Source: Sulfurimonas sp. (GTDB lineage Bacteria; Campylobacterota; Campylobacteria; Campylobacterales; Sulfurimonadaceae). Taken from it: DNA of 6,376 bases. The notes beneath the pieces were generated by a model that was given only the letters and a program-made list of their open reading frames with translations, was not told the origin of the DNA and made no database searches. The DNA is taken from the NCBI GenBank assembly GCA_030646745.1, contig JAUSKV010000347.1:1-6376 (forward strand), given 5' to 3'. Numbering within the stretch: position 1 is the stretch's first letter; each line of letters begins with the position of its first letter. Made by a program: the position numbers and the translations under genes. Below, piece by piece: positions 4,580 to 6,376 of this stretch.

Positions 4580-5821
4580 ATGAAATCAGCAATTTACTCT
4601 TTATTAACGGCACTGTTGTTCTTTGGTTGTTCGAATATGCCCGAAGTGGCTCAAAAAGATGAAATCATAATGCCATCTGAAATTAAGCAGTGTATTGAAG
4701 AGAATGCAACAAAAAGTGATGATACTTCCGAGGAGGTTGCTCAAAATGATGAGAGTGCTTCAGAAGCTGTTTCGGATGATTATCAAAAAGTTTCATGTAG
4801 CTCTCTGCCAAAAACACACCTAAAAAAAAGTAGTTTCAAAGAGCTTCCAAAATGGGAAAAAGAGGATTACAGCTCTGCATTAAAAGCATTTGTTGAGAGT
4901 TGTAATACAAAAAAAACACAAAAAATGTATGGGGATTTGTGCGTAAAAGCCAAAAATACCAAAAATGCAAAAGAATTTCTTCAGCAAGAGTTTGAACCCT
5001 ACGAGATAAAAAATGAAAAGAAAAAGAATGAGGGCTTACTGACTGGCTATTATGAGCCGCTTTTAAACGCCTCTCTCACTAAACATGGCAAATATCAATA
5101 TCCTATTTATAACACTCCGGATGATTTAATTACGGTTGATTTAAGCTCTATCTACCCGGCTCTTAAAGATTATAGACTCAGAGGCAGACTTAAGGGTAAA
5201 AAGTTGGTTCCTTATTACACAAGAAAAGAGACGAGTTCTAACCATATAAATGCGGATATTATCTGCTACTCTGACTCTAAATTGGATATCTTTTTCTTGG
5301 AGATACAAGGCTCAGGCAGAGTTTTGCTAGATACTGGGGAGACAATGTTTATCGGTTTTGATAACCAAAATGGGCACAAATATAGAGCGATAGGGCGCTA
5401 TTTGGTAAAGATAAAAGAGTTGAAAATCGAAGATGTTACTCTGCAAAATATAAAAAAATGGCTGATAGCACATCCTGATAGAGTAGATGAAGTGCTCAAT
5501 TATAATGAGTCGGTTGTCTATTTTGAACAGAGAGACAAAGCGGCAACAGGTTCTCTCGGTATTGAACTCACAGCAAATCGTTCCATTGCAGTGGATCAAA
5601 GATATATTCCTCTAGGGAGCATGTTGTATCTTGATGCGGGCAAAGATAATATGAACAGAGTAGTTTTGGCGCAGGATACCGGTGGTGCAATAAAAGGTGC
5701 AGTGAGAGCAGATATGTTTTTAGGGTATGGAGAAGAGGCTATGAACAGAGCAGGGGAGCTCAAAGCAGCGCTTAAACTTTGGATTTTACTTCCAAAAAAT
5801 GTGGTCGTAAGCAGTTTATGA
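4580..5821 (+). CDS. mltA: Membrane-bound lytic murein transglycosylase A (MltA)
   Basis: Peptidoglycan-cleaving enzyme that cuts MurNAc-GlcNAc bonds and leaves 1,6-anhydroMurNAc ends; predicted to sit on the periplasmic face of the outer membrane. I start it at ATG 4580 (413 residues), because a signal peptide begins there, with a hydrophobic stretch at 5-15 and C17 in LLFFGC as a slightly irregular lipobox. A TTG at 4550 is in frame but would put ten residues before the signal and lies upstream of the predicted transcript start. Residues 22-90 form an acidic, low-complexity linker. The MltA barrel begins with GLLTGYYEPLL (152-162) and includes FFLEIQGSGR (238-247). The 3D domain holds its three aspartates at D339, D366 (QDTGGAIKG, the predicted catalytic residue) and D378 (RADMF). 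It overlaps recR by four bases, so the two are probably one transcript. Confidence 0.93.
   Translation: MKSAIYSLLTALLFFGCSNMPEVAQKDEIIMPSEIKQCIEENATKSDDTSEEVAQNDESASEAVSDDYQKVSCSSLPKTHLKKSSFKELPKWEKEDYSSALKAFVESCNTKKTQKMYGDLCVKAKNTKNAKEFLQQEFEPYEIKNEKKKNEGLLTGYYEPLLNASLTKHGKYQYPIYNTPDDLITVDLSSIYPALKDYRLRGRLKGKKLVPYYTRKETSSNHINADIICYSDSKLDIFFLEIQGSGRVLLDTGETMFIGFDNQNGHKYRAIGRYLVKIKELKIEDVTLQNIKKWLIAHPDRVDEVLNYNESVVYFEQRDKAATGSLGIELTANRSIAVDQRYIPLGSMLYLDAGKDNMNRVVLAQDTGGAIKGAVRADMFLGYGEEAMNRAGELKAALKLWILLPKNVVVSSL
4643..4753 (+). repeat. Seven-residue repeat in the acidic linker of MltA
   Basis: EVAQKDE (residues 22-28, bases 4643-4663) recurs as EVAQNDE (residues 52-58, bases 4733-4753), 30 residues later. 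The DNA copies differ in several third positions. The linker between lipid anchor and enzyme domain is rich in E, D, S and K and also contains C38 and C73. This could be a small old duplication or chance in a low-complexity stretch. Confidence 0.35.
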
Positions 5822-6376
5822 GAAGAGGCTCCCATGATAAGTTTAACACTCTTGTAGAAGCTCTTCAGGAGTTGCCTACCATAGGAAAAAAGTCTGCTAC
5901 ACGACTTGCCTATCACATGCTCATGAAAGATAGTTTTGTTGGAATGAAAATTTCACATGCCATAGAGGACGCACTGGGAACGCTCAAAAAATGCAGTGTA
6001 TGCGGAGGAATGAGCGAAGATGAACTCTGTTTTATTTGTTCGGATGAGAGGCGAGACGCAACGATACTCTGTATCGTAGAAAATGCAAAAGATATTCTGC
6101 TTTTAGAGGAGAATGGTCTATTTGACGGAAGATATTTTGTTTTAGATTCGCTTGAAGAGTTGAATATTTCAAATTTGATAAACAGTGTAAACAATGGCAT
6201 AGAAGAGGTGATTTTTGCACTCACCCCATCTATCTCAAATGATGCGGTTATTCTATATATAGAAGATAAGTTGAGCGGTCACAATCTCAATTTTTCTAAA
6301 ATTGCGCAAGGTGTTCCGACAGGTGTCAGTTTGGAAAATATAGATATTTTGTCCCTGACAAGGGCGCTAGAAGACA
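5818..6376 (+). CDS. recR: Recombination protein RecR (last few residues outside the window)
   Basis: Cytoplasmic DNA repair protein that, with RecO and usually RecF, loads RecA onto gaps covered by SSB. The window holds 186 residues; the family has about 190-200, so only a handful are missing. Visible parts are the N-terminal helix-hairpin-helix region LQELPTIGKKSATRLA (16-31), a four-cysteine zinc motif C59-X2-C62-X8-C71-X2-C74, and a TOPRIM domain beginning ILCIVENAKDILLLE (83-97). The end KIAQGVPTGVSLENIDILSL (161-180) aligns with the usual A-G-P-x-G-x-x-LE signature. The segment TPSISNDAVILYIEDKL (136-152) lacks the usual N-P-T-x-E-G-E pattern, which I recall as a feature of Campylobacterota RecR. 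The ATG lies in the ATGA overlap with mltA and has no clear ribosome site, so its translation is probably coupled to mltA. Confidence 0.93.
   Translation, partial: MRRGSHDKFNTLVEALQELPTIGKKSATRLAYHMLMKDSFVGMKISHAIEDALGTLKKCSVCGGMSEDELCFICSDERRDATILCIVENAKDILLLEENGLFDGRYFVLDSLEELNISNLINSVNNGIEEVIFALTPSISNDAVILYIEDKLSGHNLNFSKIAQGVPTGVSLENIDILSLTRALED

Overview
This is an AT-rich chromosomal segment with five protein genes, two of them cut by the window edges. The proteins look like those of Campylobacterota (the former epsilonproteobacteria), most like a Sulfurimonas-type organism. The reasons are the short RecR with its unusual TOPRIM region, strong TATAATT -10 boxes with no clear -35 boxes, the lysine- and AT-rich coding style, and dnaJ standing apart from dnaK and grpE. 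The genus is an inference from sequence style; no marker gene is present.

Left part (1-3229) is a nitrogen module. A NarK-type nitrate/nitrite transporter runs leftward and out of the window. It is divergent from a siroheme/[4Fe-4S] nitrite reductase of the ferredoxin-dependent NirA type. The likely joint role is import of nitrate or nitrite and reduction of nitrite to ammonium for assimilation. The 172-base region between them is dense with signals: two divergent perfect TATAAT boxes, a palindrome exactly midway between them, and two near-identical 15-base dyads 95 bases apart.

Middle (3230-3381) is a convergent gap of 152 bases made mostly of hairpins. One spans the nirA stop codon, two stand side by side and resemble a REP-type palindromic unit, and one is AT-rich.

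Right part (3382-6376) holds dnaJ on the minus strand, divergent from a mltA-recR pair on the plus strand. DnaJ has all its expected domains. MltA is a predicted outer-membrane lytic transglycosylase lipoprotein, and its stop codon overlaps the start of recR as ATGA. The dnaJ and mltA -10 boxes lie in the two arms of a perfect 11-base inverted repeat, and mltA is probably read from a leaderless transcript.

I see no CRISPR array, RNA gene, insertion sequence, phage gene or defence system. The genes are ordinary core genes. What merits a second look is the regulatory architecture of the two divergent intergenic regions and the hairpin block between nirA and dnaJ.
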